Positions 8,472 through 16,858 of a DNA stretch of 64,000 nt are shown here, piece after piece (within the stretch, counting starts at the first letter, position 1; each line of letters starts with the position of its first letter). A model generated the notes under the pieces. That model was given only the letters and a program-made list of their open reading frames with translations. It did no database searches and was not told where the DNA came from. The position numbers were made by a program, and so were the translations under genes. Origin of the DNA: Hypericibacter sp049323455 (GTDB lineage: Bacteria > Pseudomonadota > Alphaproteobacteria > Dongiales > Dongiaceae); NCBI GenBank assembly GCA_049323455.1, contig JBMONF010000024.1, forward strand, positions 32,845 to 96,844. Direction: 5' to 3'.

Positions 8472-10009
8472 GCCCGCGCCCTCTCCGCCTCGCCGGGCGC
8501 CGGCACGCGTTTTCCACCCTCACCGGGCGCGTGCAGCCGGATGGTCGGCTCCCGGTGCGCCAGCAGCCCGCCCGGCCGCCAGATCATGATCAACACCATG
8601 CCGATGCCGAAGGCGAGCATGCGGTAGTCCTTGAGCTCTCGGAACAGCTCGGGCAGCCCGATCAGGACGCCCGCCGCCAGCACGATGCCGACCTGGCTGC
8701 CCAGCCCGCCCAGCACCACGATGGCGAGGATCACCGCGGATTCGATGAAGACGAAGCTCTCAGGGCTGACGAAGCCCTGGCGCGCGGCAAAGAAGGAGCC
8801 GGCGAAGCCGGCGAACATCGCGCCGCAAGCGAAAGCGGTCAGCTTGGTGTTGGTCGGATTGATGCCGAGCGCGCGGCAGGCCGTCTCGTCCTCGCGCAGC
8901 GCTTCCCAGGCGCGGCCCAGCGGCATCTTCCGAATCCGCAGCGTGAAGTAGTTGGTGACGAGGGCGCAGGCGAGGATGAGGTAATAGAGGAACACCACGC
9001 GCCAGTATGGGTTGTAGCTGAACTCGGTGCCGAAGATCTTGCTGAACAGCTCGTAGACGGTCATGCCGCCCTCGGGCGCGGTCCGTTCGAAGCTGAAGCC
9101 GAAGAAGGACGGGCGCGCCACCTTGTTGATGCCGTTGGGGCCGCCGGTCACCCACCACCAGTTCACCAGGATGATGCGGATCATCTCGCCGAAACCGAGC
9201 GTGACGATGGCAAGATAGTCGCCGCGCAGCCGCAGCACCGGGAAGCCCAGCAGAAGGCCGAAGGAAGCCGAGAGCATGCCCGCGATCGGCAAGCACATCC
9301 AAAAGCTCCAGCCGAAATCCACCGCGAACATGGCGTAGCTATAGGCGCCGACCGCGTAGAACGCGACATAGCCGAGATCGAGCAGGCCCGCGAGGCCGAC
9401 CACGATGTTGAGGCCCCAGCCCAGCATGATGTAGGTGACGACCAGCGTGGCGATGTCGACCACTTTGCGCTTGGCGTCGCCCAACGGCAACCAGGGCAAG
9501 GCGATCGCCAATGCGATCAGCGCGAGCGCGAGCACCGGCACCAGACGCCGCACGGCGTCGCCGATGCGCGCGCCGGCCGCGATCCGGCCGGCGGCGCGTG
9601 CGCGCGCCCCGAAGGCGATCTGTGCCGCGCGCAAGCAGATCACGGCGGGTACGATCGCGGCACCCCAATCGATGGTGACGGACTTGAAGGGCAGCAGTGT
9701 CTTGGCGATTTCGTTGGTGCCCTCGAGGACCAACAGAGCGACGAGCAGGATGGTGACCGCACCGGCGCCGATCATGGCCGGAAGCGGCCGACCGGCACGC
9801 ATCAGGCTGATGGCCACGCTGCCGAAGAACACGCCGACGACGGCGACGAAGACCTCGGAATAGCGCGTGGTGAACGCAAGCGCGCCGGTCGAGCTCACCG
9901 TCTCGATGCCGACGATGCCGCTGGCCAGGAGGAAGGTCACGGCCGCGATCAGCGCGGCCTTCTTGAGCATTCCGGGAAGATCGAGAGGAGCGGCTGCGCC
10001 GGTCGTCAT
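8468..10009 (-). CDS. livM: Branched-chain amino-acid ABC transporter permease LivM, long form
   Basis: Inner-membrane permease subunit. 513 residues, longer than the 330-425 of many LivM proteins: roughly the first 150 residues add extra membrane segments (for example KAALIAAVTFLLASGIVG and IGAGAVTILLVALLVLEG). The core has YIMLGWGLNIVVGLAGLLDLGYVAFYAVGAY split over consecutive helices and the EAA-like loop GRAWEALREDETACRALGIN that contacts the ATPases. The C-terminus ends in a short charged tail. Three bases downstream of livH, overlapping livG. Confidence 0.94.
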   Translation of the reverse strand: MTTGAAAPLDLPGMLKKAALIAAVTFLLASGIVGIETVSSTGALAFTTRYSEVFVAVVGVFFGSVAISLMRAGRPLPAMIGAGAVTILLVALLVLEGTNEIAKTLLPFKSVTIDWGAAIVPAVICLRAAQIAFGARARAAGRIAAGARIGDAVRRLVPVLALALIALAIALPWLPLGDAKRKVVDIATLVVTYIMLGWGLNIVVGLAGLLDLGYVAFYAVGAYSYAMFAVDFGWSFWMCLPIAGMLSASFGLLLGFPVLRLRGDYLAIVTLGFGEMIRIILVNWWWVTGGPNGINKVARPSFFGFSFERTAPEGGMTVYELFSKIFGTEFSYNPYWRVVFLYYLILACALVTNYFTLRIRKMPLGRAWEALREDETACRALGINPTNTKLTAFACGAMFAGFAGSFFAARQGFVSPESFVFIESAVILAIVVLGGLGSQVGIVLAAGVLIGLPELFRELKDYRMLAFGIGMVLIMIWRPGGLLAHREPTIRLHAPGEGGKRVPAPGEAERARA

Positions 10010-10012
10010 GGC

Positions 10013-10930
10013 TCAGACCTTCTCCACTTCCGGCCGGCCGAGCAACCCGGTCGGTCGGAAGATCAGCACCATGACCAGCACCGAGAACGCGGCGACATCC
10101 TTGTATTCGACCGTGAAATAGGCCGACCAGAACACCTCGATCAGCCCGATCAAAAGCCCACCCAGCATCGCGCCCGGCATGGAGCCGATGCCGCCGAGCA
10201 CGGCCGCGGTGAAGGCTTTGATGCCGGCGACGAAGCCGATGTAGAAGTCGATGACGCCGTAATAGAGCGTCACCATGAGCCCCGCGACGGCCGCGAGCGC
10301 CGCACCGATCACGAAAGTGGTCGAGATGGTCCGGTTGATGTTGACGCCGAGCAGCGCCGCCATCTTCATGTCCTGCTCGCAAGCGCGCTGCTGGCGTCCG
10401 AGCGAGGTACGGGTGATCAGCACCGTGAACCCGAACATCAGCGCGACGGTAATCAGCATGATGGTAATCTGCAGGTAGCTGAGCTCGACGGTGAAGCCCT
10501 CCTTCTCCATCAGCGTGAAGCCGCCGGAGATGGGCGCCGGGTGGAGTGGCTTGCCGCGAGCGCCCTGCAGCAGCAGCACGAAATTCTGCAAGAAGATCGA
10601 CATGCCGATCGCCGAGATCAGCGGCGCGAGGCGGGTCGAGCCGCGCAGCGGCCGATAGGCCAGGCGCTCGACGCTCCAGCCATAAACCGCCGTCAGCAGC
10701 ACCGCGACGATCAGCACGATCAGCAGCGCCAGCGGCACCCAGGTGATGCCGAAATAGCCGAGCACCAGGAACGCGATCAACGCGTGGAAGGCGCCGATCA
10801 TGTAGACGTCGCCATGAGCGAAGTTGATCATGCCGATGATGCCGTAAACCATCGTGTAGCCGATGGCGATGAGGCCGTAGACGCCCCCGAGCGTGAGGCC
10901 GTTGATCAGCTGCTGAAGGAAATATTCCAT
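10013..10930 (-). CDS. livH: Branched-chain amino-acid ABC transporter permease LivH
   Basis: Inner-membrane permease partner of LivM. 305 residues. Starts MEYFLQQLINGLTLGG and contains YGLIAIGYTMVYGIIGMINF, FAHGDVYMIGAF and the coupling loop GRQQRACEQDMKMAALLGVN. The frame is open upstream but the MEYFLQQL start fits the family. First gene of the compact livHMGF unit; a promoter-like element lies about 220 bp upstream. Confidence 0.95.
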   Translation of the reverse strand: MEYFLQQLINGLTLGGVYGLIAIGYTMVYGIIGMINFAHGDVYMIGAFHALIAFLVLGYFGITWVPLALLIVLIVAVLLTAVYGWSVERLAYRPLRGSTRLAPLISAIGMSIFLQNFVLLLQGARGKPLHPAPISGGFTLMEKEGFTVELSYLQITIMLITVALMFGFTVLITRTSLGRQQRACEQDMKMAALLGVNINRTISTTFVIGAALAAVAGLMVTLYYGVIDFYIGFVAGIKAFTAAVLGGIGSMPGAMLGGLLIGLIEVFWSAYFTVEYKDVAAFSVLVMVLIFRPTGLLGRPEVEKV

Positions 10931-11152
10931 TCTGCGTCCCTGCGGGCGGTTTGCGTGGAGGCAACTCGGCGCGCTCGGCGGCAATAGCCGTTGCCGCGCG
11001 CGTTCCGCGCACGGTCGCCTTCGCCGTCTATGTCGCAGCGGGGTGCGGGAAGCCGCGCCCCGTTCGGTAAGCCTCCCCTCACGCTCGATCCCGAGCCGGT
11101 CCCTGTGTGTTTTTGGCCGGGCGGTTGGATCCGCCGTTGATTCAAGGCACCC

Positions 11153-11182
11153 CCTATAGCCCAGCGCCGGGAAGCCCATCAA
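11153..11182 (-). promoter_or_regulatory. Putative sigma-70 promoter upstream of livH
   Basis: In the 297-bp gap between the two LivH-type genes, the minus strand shows TTGATG (11177-11182) and TATAGG (11153-11158) with an 18-bp spacer. This would start livHMGF separately from the second permease gene. The rest of the gap (10931-11227) shows no gene. Confidence 0.4.
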
Positions 11183-11227
11183 GCGGGTTTTTGCCACTTC
11201 GTGACACATGGATAGCCATCCGGCGCC

Positions 11228-12622
11228 CTACGCCCGCTCGTCTGCCGACACCGTCGTCAACGTGCCGAGCAGCCCGCCCGGACGCACCAGCAGCACCAGC
11301 ACGAGCACGACGAATACGGCGAGGTCTTTCCAGGCCTCCCCGACCAGGGCGGCGGTGAAGCTCTCGGTAAAGGCGATCAGCATACCCCCCAGCACGGCGC
11401 CAGGCAGCGAGCCGATACCGCCCAAAAGCGCCGCCGTCAGCGCCTTGAAGCCCATCAGCGTGCCCATGTGGAAATTGATGACGCCATATTGGGCGCCGGC
11501 GAACAGCCCGGCCGCGCCGGCGAGCGCGCCGCCGATCATGAAGGTCGCGGCGATGGTGCGGTCGACATCGACACCGAGCATCGCCGCCATGCGCGGATCC
11601 TGAGCGCAGGCGCGCTGATGGCGACCGAAGCGCGTACGCATGCTGAGCCACCACAACACGGCCAGCAAGATCGCCGTCGCGATGCCCACCATCACATGGC
11701 CCTCGTTCACGTAAAGATCGAAGCCCTGCCCTGTGAGAATCGGCCAACTCCTCAATTGCTCCACCAGCAAATAGCGCGTCTTGGCTCCCTGCAGCAGCCG
11801 CACCGATTCCTTCATCGCGATCGAGAGGCCGATGGCCGCGATCAGCGGCACGGTCGAAGGCGCGCGGCGCAGCGGCTGGAACACCGCGCTGTCCATCGCC
11901 CAGCCATAGGCAGCCGAGACCGCCAGCCCGGCCACCATGACCAGGAGCAGCGCGCCCGTGCCCGACTGGCCCGCGAGGTAGAGCACGACGGCGTTGCCGA
12001 GAAGGATGAAGAAAGCACCCAGCATATAGACTTCGCCGAAGGCGAAGTTGATGGCGCGGGTGATGCCATAGACGAGCGTATAGCCGAGTGCGATCAGGGC
12101 GTAGACGCAACCGAGTGAAACCGCGTTGATGGCCTGCTGCACGAAATAGAGCGTGCGCGTCTCGTTCGTCTCGTTCGTCTCGGGCGGCTTTTGTTCGGGA
12201 ACCAGCTCCTCGAGATGCAGCAGCTTGTAGAGCTGTTGGATCTCGTAGCGGCTCATCGTGCCGAACTCGCTCGTATCGAGCTGCTGCAGTTGCCAGGCGC
12301 CGCCGGTTTCCTGCCGCGGCGGGAACCAGCAGACGATCCAGCCATCCTTGCCGCCCCGACCGCCTTGCCAGTCGATGCGCACGGCCGTGGTCTCGTCGAC
12401 GCCGCCGCCCTTTGTCTCGATGGTGATGGATTGCGGCGCCTTTTCGAAGGCACGGACCATGTCCTGGCAGCGGGAGATCGCACCCTCGACGCCGCCCGCA
12501 TGGGCCGGCGCGGAATTGGCCGCCGACCCGACGCCGATCAGCCCGATCAGGGCCAGCAGGAACGCCAGACGCGCCAGCACCGCCCCTCCCTTTTCTCGCC
12601 CATGTTCCTTGCGACGCGTCAC
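11228..12622 (-). CDS. LivH-type permease with a secreted N-terminal extension
   Basis: 464 residues. Residues about 160-464 form a LivH-family permease (VQQAINAVSLGCVYALIALG, FAFGEVYMLGAFF, coupling loop GRHQRACAQDPRMAAMLGVD). The first about 42 residues look like a signal peptide (LARLAFLLALIGLIGVG, then AHA). Residues 43-155 are a soluble, presumably periplasmic stretch with Cys52-like ISRCQDMV and WIVCWFPP and no domain I recognise. A short threonine/asparagine repeat (ETNETNE) precedes the first permease helix. No second livM/G/F is adjacent, so it may replace LivH in the same transporter with altered ligand delivery (inference). Divergent from the CGNR regulator. Confidence 0.85.
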   Translation of the reverse strand: MTRRKEHGREKGGAVLARLAFLLALIGLIGVGSAANSAPAHAGGVEGAISRCQDMVRAFEKAPQSITIETKGGGVDETTAVRIDWQGGRGGKDGWIVCWFPPRQETGGAWQLQQLDTSEFGTMSRYEIQQLYKLLHLEELVPEQKPPETNETNETRTLYFVQQAINAVSLGCVYALIALGYTLVYGITRAINFAFGEVYMLGAFFILLGNAVVLYLAGQSGTGALLLVMVAGLAVSAAYGWAMDSAVFQPLRRAPSTVPLIAAIGLSIAMKESVRLLQGAKTRYLLVEQLRSWPILTGQGFDLYVNEGHVMVGIATAILLAVLWWLSMRTRFGRHQRACAQDPRMAAMLGVDVDRTIAATFMIGGALAGAAGLFAGAQYGVINFHMGTLMGFKALTAALLGGIGSLPGAVLGGMLIAFTESFTAALVGEAWKDLAVFVVLVLVLLVRPGGLLGTLTTVSADERA

Positions 12623-12650
12623 GGGCTCGCCTTGCGGTCGCCGTTTGTGT

Positions 12651-12676
12651 TACCGTCAAAACGAACTTAGACGGTA
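12651..12676. promoter_or_regulatory. Perfect inverted repeat, probable operator between the second permease gene and the CGNR regulator
   Basis: TACCGTC (12651-12657), 12-bp spacer, GACGGTA (12670-12676). It occupies the 58-bp divergent intergenic space, 4 bp before the regulator's ATG. Arms one helical turn and a half apart suit a dimeric DNA-binding protein. Control by the adjacent CGNR protein is inferred from position. Confidence 0.6.
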
Positions 12677-12680
12677 TCGC

Positions 12681-13355
12681 ATGCCGAGGCAACCCGACGC
12701 GCGCTCCCTGCTCTCGAAAGCCCAGCCGCCCAGCCGCGCCGGCAGCCTGCCGCTCGTCGGCGGTGCGCTCTGCCTGGACTTCGCCAACACCAGCAGCGGG
12801 CGCGGCGGCGCGCACCGGCTCGAGCATTTGCGCAGCTACGATCTTCTCCTGGCTTGGTGCGGGCATGCCGGCCTCCTTGTCGCGTCGGAACGGAACCGAC
12901 TCTCTCGGCTCGCAGCAGCCAAGCCTTCGGCCGCCGCGCGCGTGCTGCGCCGCGCGCTGGCTTTGCGCGAAGCGATCCACGCCATCGGCACCGCGCTCGC
13001 GCGTCGGGCATCGCCACCGGTCGCCGCCGTGGCAACGGTCAACCGCGAGCTTGGCGCGGCGATGGCGCGGGCGCGATTGCGGTTCGACGATGGCGGCTTC
13101 GTCTGGGACTGGGCATCGGCGCGACCGATGCTCGATCAGGTGCTGTGGCCGCTCGCGCGCTCGGCAGCCGACCTGTTGACCGGCCCGATCCAGGGCCGGA
13201 TCAAGCAATGCCCCGGCCAGCATTGCGGTTGGATATTCCTCGACCGGACCAAGAACCGCCGACGCCGCTGGTGCGAGATGGAGGTCTGCGGCGCCCGGGC
13301 CAAGGTCCGCCGCTACCGCGAGCGCCAGCGCCAAGCCGCCGCGGGGCCGACATAG
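12681..13355 (+). CDS. CGNR zinc-finger/ABATE-domain transcriptional regulator
   Basis: 224 residues. The N-terminal ABATE domain starts with LPLVGGALCLDFANTSSGRG. The C-terminal zinc finger has paired cysteines (QCPGQHCGWIFLD and RRWCEMEVCGARAKVRRYRE). The name-giving CGNR tetrapeptide reads CGAR here. Family members are putative stress or metabolite-responsive regulators; the ligand is unknown. There is no clear Shine-Dalgarno before the ATG and the inverted repeat ends 4 bp upstream, so a leaderless transcript is possible. Divergent from the LivH-type gene, which is its likely target along with itself. Confidence 0.85.
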   Translation: MPRQPDARSLLSKAQPPSRAGSLPLVGGALCLDFANTSSGRGGAHRLEHLRSYDLLLAWCGHAGLLVASERNRLSRLAAAKPSAAARVLRRALALREAIHAIGTALARRASPPVAAVATVNRELGAAMARARLRFDDGGFVWDWASARPMLDQVLWPLARSAADLLTGPIQGRIKQCPGQHCGWIFLDRTKNRRRRWCEMEVCGARAKVRRYRERQRQAAAGPT

Positions 13356-13462
13356 CCGACCGCGATCATCGGCCGCCGCGCCATCCATTGGGTCCGTCGG
13401 CCGGTTCGTGCTAAAACGCGGCCCAGACGATCCAGACCATAACCGTTCCCAGGAGACCCGCG

Positions 13463-14695
13463 ATGACCCCCGCCTCGGGCGCCACGCAGAAAGCCGCGAA
13501 ATCCGGCGGCGCCAAGTCCCACCGCCCGGCGTTCCAGTGGGAGGATCCGCTCCTGCTCGAGGACCAACTCAGCGAGGAGGAGCGGATGGTGCGCGACACC
13601 GCCCGCACCTATGCCCAGGACAAGCTGATGCCGCGCGTGCTCGAAGCCAACCGGCACGAGCGCTTCGACCGCGAGATCATGAACGAGCTGGGCGAGCTGG
13701 GCTTGCTCGGCCCCACCATCGAGGGCTATGGCTGCGCCGGCGTGAACTATGTCTGCTACGGCCTGGTGGCGCGCGAGGTGGAGCGCGTCGATTCCGGCTA
13801 TCGCTCGGCCATGAGCGTGCAGTCGAGCCTGGTCATGCACCCGATCCACGCCTACGGCAGCGAAGCGCAGCGCCAGAAATACCTGCCCAAGCTCGCCAAG
13901 GGCGAGTGGGTCGGCTGCTTCGGCCTGACCGAGCCCGATGCCGGCTCCGATCCCGCTAGCATGCGTACCCGCGCGCGCAAGGTGGATGGCGGCTATGTCC
14001 TCAAGGGCGCCAAGATGTGGATCACGAATTCGCCCATCGCCGACATCTTGGTGGTGTGGGCGAAGGACGAGGGCGGCGTCATCCGTGGCTTCATCCTCGA
14101 GCGCGGCATGCAGGGCCTCTCGACGCCCAAAATCGAGGGCAAGTTCTCGCTCAGGGCCTCGATCACGGGCGAGATCGTCATGGCCGACGTGTTCGTGCCC
14201 GAGGAGAACCTGCTGCCCAACGTCAGCGGCCTCAAGGGGCCGTTCGGCTGCCTCAACAATGCGCGCTACGGCATCGCCTGGGGTGCGCTCGGTGCCGCCG
14301 AGTTCTGCTGGCATGCGGCGCGCAACTACACGCTCAACCGCCAGCAGTTCGGCCGGCCGCTCGCCGCCAACCAGCTCATCCAGAAGAAGCTTGCCGACAT
14401 GCAGACCGAGATCGCGCTGGGCCTGCAGGCCTGCCTCAGGCTCGGCCGGCTCAAGGACGAAGGCAAGGCGGCGCCCGAGATGATCTCGATGCTCAAGCGC
14501 AACTCCTGCGGCAAGGCGCTCGAGATCGCGCGCATGGCGCGCGACATGCACGGCGGCAACGGCATCGCCGACGAGTTCCACGTGATCCGCCATGTCATGA
14601 ACCTCGAGGCGGTCAACACCTACGAGGGCACGCACGACATCCACGCCCTCATCCTCGGCCGCGCCCAGACGGGGATCCAGGCGTTCGGGCCGTAA
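13463..14695 (+). CDS. gcdH: Glutaryl-CoA dehydrogenase
   Basis: FAD acyl-CoA dehydrogenase that oxidises and decarboxylates glutaryl-CoA to crotonyl-CoA in lysine/tryptophan catabolism. 410 residues. It shows FGLTEPDAGSDPASM (FAD/substrate loop), WITNSP, RYGIAWGALGAAEFC and the catalytic glutamate in VNTYEGTHDIH (about residue 388). The N-terminal FQWEDPLLLEDQLSEEE is typical of GcdH rather than short-chain enzymes. An AGGAG site precedes the ATG. Neighbouring amino-acid transport and amine catabolism genes agree with a catabolic role. Confidence 0.94.
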   Translation: MTPASGATQKAAKSGGAKSHRPAFQWEDPLLLEDQLSEEERMVRDTARTYAQDKLMPRVLEANRHERFDREIMNELGELGLLGPTIEGYGCAGVNYVCYGLVAREVERVDSGYRSAMSVQSSLVMHPIHAYGSEAQRQKYLPKLAKGEWVGCFGLTEPDAGSDPASMRTRARKVDGGYVLKGAKMWITNSPIADILVVWAKDEGGVIRGFILERGMQGLSTPKIEGKFSLRASITGEIVMADVFVPEENLLPNVSGLKGPFGCLNNARYGIAWGALGAAEFCWHAARNYTLNRQQFGRPLAANQLIQKKLADMQTEIALGLQACLRLGRLKDEGKAAPEMISMLKRNSCGKALEIARMARDMHGGNGIADEFHVIRHVMNLEAVNTYEGTHDIHALILGRAQTGIQAFGP

Positions 14696-14728
14696 GCGGA
14701 CGAAGCTCTGGGGATGCCAGCCCAACGG

Positions 14729-14790
14729 CTACCGCGTCACGGCCACGCGCAGGCCCACGGCCACCAGCATGGCGCCGGCCGCGCGATCGT
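14729..14790 (-). pseudogene. Remnant of a LysE-family exporter C-terminus
   Basis: The minus strand reads DRAAGAMLVAVGLRVAVTR then stop, the usual end of LysE/RhtB translocators. Immediately upstream in the same frame there is a stop codon and no further family sequence that I can read, so only the last helix survives. The remaining gap (14696-15004) also has a short GTAGG/CCTAC inverted repeat at 14909-14926 that might regulate the next gene; support for that is weak. Confidence 0.45.
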
Positions 14791-15004
14791 TTCAGCGGCG
14801 CCTGCAATCGCTACGATCATCGCGCGCACCAACGCGTAGGCGACGCCAAGGGCCGCAGGCCCAAGAGACGGCGCCCATCGGCTGCGGGGGGTCGTCAAGC
14901 CTTGTATAGTAGGCATTATTTCCTACATCCTAGTTGCCTTGCCAGCACTCGGGGGCTCATGCCATCCTGACGCCCGCCGAGTTTCGGCCAAATCCGGTAA
15001 TATC

Positions 15005-16354
15005 ATGAAGCAATTGGAAGAATTCCTCGCCGAGCAGAAGATCGACGAGGTCGAGTGCCTCGTTGCCGACATGTCGGGCATCGCCCGCGGCAAGATCCTG
15101 CCGGCCAAGAAGTTCATCAAGAGCACGCGCGACAGCAATCTACGCCTGCCCGAGAGCGTGTTCCTGCAAACCGTCACCGGCGAATATCCGGAAGACGACG
15201 ACAACACGCTGGCGACCGATCAGGACCCGGACATCTACCTGCGGCCCGATCCCGAGACCATCTCGCTCGTGCCCTGGTACAAGGAGCCGACGGCCCAGGT
15301 CATCAACGACGCCTATTACGACGAGGACCGGCCGGTGGATATCGCCGCACGCTACGTCCTCAAGCGCGTGCTCGAGCTTTACGACGAGCGCGGCTGGCGC
15401 CCGGTGGTGGCACCCGAGCTCGAATTCTTCCTGGTCCAGGTCAACACCGATCCCGATCTGCCGCTGCAGCCGCCGGTGGGCCAGTCGGGCCGGCCCGAGA
15501 CCGGCCGGCAGTCCTACGGCATCGACGCCACCAACGAGTTCGATCCCATCTTCGAGGACGTCTACGACTATTGCGAGGCCATGGGCCTCGATGTCGACAC
15601 GCTGACGCACGAAGCGGGCGCGGCGCAGATGGAGATCAACTTCAACCATGGCGATCCGCTGTGGCTCGCGGACCAGGCCTTTCTGTTCAAGCGCACGGTG
15701 CGCCACGCGGCGCTGCGCCACAATGTCTACGCCACCTTCATGGCGAAGCCGCTGGCGAACGAGCCCGGCAGCTCGATGCATATCCACCAGTCGGTCGTGG
15801 ACAAGCGCACCGGGCGCAATCTCTTCGCCCATCGCGACGGCAGCGATTCCGCCCTTTTCCGCGCGCATGTCGCGGGGCTGCAGCGCTACCTGCCGCAGGT
15901 GATGCCGCTCTTGGCACCCAACGTGAATTCCTACCGGCGCCTGCAACCCTATCTCGACGCGCCCATCAACGTGCATTGGGGCGTGGACAACCGCTCGGTG
16001 GGCCTGCGCGTGCCGATCTCGAGCGCGGCCGGCCGTCGCATCGAGAACCGGCTGGCCGGTGCCGACGCCAATCCCTATATCGCGATCGCGGCGTCGCTGG
16101 CCTGCGGCTATCTCGGCATGATCGAGCGCTTGAAGCCGAGCAAGCAGGTCGAGGGCAGTGCCTACCGGCTCGCCCATACCCTGCCGCGCACGCTCTACGA
16201 TGCGCTGACGCGCTTCAACGCCTGCAAGCAGATCAAGCCGATCCTGGGCGAGCGCTTCTGCAAGGCGGTGGATTTCGTCAAGCGCGCCGAGCTCGAGGCT
16301 TATTCCCGCGTCATCAGCTCCTGGGAGCGCGAGCACCTGCTGCTGAACGTGTGA
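15005..16354 (+). CDS. puuA: Glutamine-synthetase-family ligase, gamma-glutamylputrescine synthetase-like
   Basis: 449 residues of the class-I glutamine-synthetase fold. Visible are VADMSGIARGK in the N-terminal beta-grasp, catalytic-domain motifs APELEFFLV and HEAGAAQMEINFNHGD, the nucleotide/His segment SSMHIHQSV, the arginine flap NSYRRLQPY, and NRSVGLRVP. PuuA-type enzymes join glutamate to the amino group of putrescine or other amines; the substrate is inferred from the two class-III aminotransferases that follow. The adenylylation-site tyrosine region of housekeeping GlnA is absent. ATG 15005 was chosen over an open upstream extension, matching the family N-terminus. Confidence 0.85.
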   Translation: MKQLEEFLAEQKIDEVECLVADMSGIARGKILPAKKFIKSTRDSNLRLPESVFLQTVTGEYPEDDDNTLATDQDPDIYLRPDPETISLVPWYKEPTAQVINDAYYDEDRPVDIAARYVLKRVLELYDERGWRPVVAPELEFFLVQVNTDPDLPLQPPVGQSGRPETGRQSYGIDATNEFDPIFEDVYDYCEAMGLDVDTLTHEAGAAQMEINFNHGDPLWLADQAFLFKRTVRHAALRHNVYATFMAKPLANEPGSSMHIHQSVVDKRTGRNLFAHRDGSDSALFRAHVAGLQRYLPQVMPLLAPNVNSYRRLQPYLDAPINVHWGVDNRSVGLRVPISSAAGRRIENRLAGADANPYIAIAASLACGYLGMIERLKPSKQVEGSAYRLAHTLPRTLYDALTRFNACKQIKPILGERFCKAVDFVKRAELEAYSRVISSWEREHLLLNV

Positions 16355-16858
16355 GGCGACGGGCCGATCGAGCGAGGCTCAGCGCCAGGAACGACGAAAG
16401 CGCGTCACGCGCCCCCGGCCCTCGTGCTTCGACAAGCTCAGTCCATATGACCGTCGAAAGGCATGAGGTGAGCGGTCTCGGCTCATGCTTCCGCGATAGT
16501 GGGGCCGGGCCTTGCACCATTCACATGGCCGCCTTGCTTCAAGCGGGGCCGTCTTCCGCCGCTGTCGCCGTCATGCTAGCCTCTGTGCCGATCATGCAAG
16601 GATCGATCCGCCCCTTTGCGGGGCCGGTCGGCCCCGTCGGCCGATCGGGCGCCCGCTCCGAGCGCCCCGCCCCCTCCTTTGTGAGCACGGGCCGGTCGCG
16701 GCGCACGGAGTTGCTCATCCTCTGCGCCCGCATCGGCTTCAATCCATAGCGCGCTAGATCGGCATTCCGGCTCCGGCCGCGTCCCGCGCCCGTTCTTCGT
16801 GGGCCCGCGGCCGTCACCCCTTTGTTCAATGCAAGTTTCGATCGGAAGGATTCCTCTC
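16355..16858. other. 504-bp noncoding interval
   Basis: No gene is supported on either strand. It holds a partial copy of the class B palindrome (core CTTCGACAAGCTCAG at 16428-16442) and GC-rich sequence before the next start. The promoter for the aminotransferase gene is presumably here but I could not fix it. Confidence 0.6.

Noticed and set aside
8531..10987. Very long open frame on the plus strand opposite livM and livH
   Set aside because: It is antisense to two clear membrane-protein genes, its product is His/Asp/Arg-rich with no motif, and high GC explains the lack of stops.
12157..12184. Short tandem repeat of a 9-bp unit in the second permease gene
   Set aside because: Only about three copies, in frame, encoding the ETN linker; not a CRISPR or phase-variable tract of note.
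15140..16336. 398-codon open frame opposite the PuuA-like gene
   Set aside because: Antisense to conserved glutamine-synthetase motifs; no family features.
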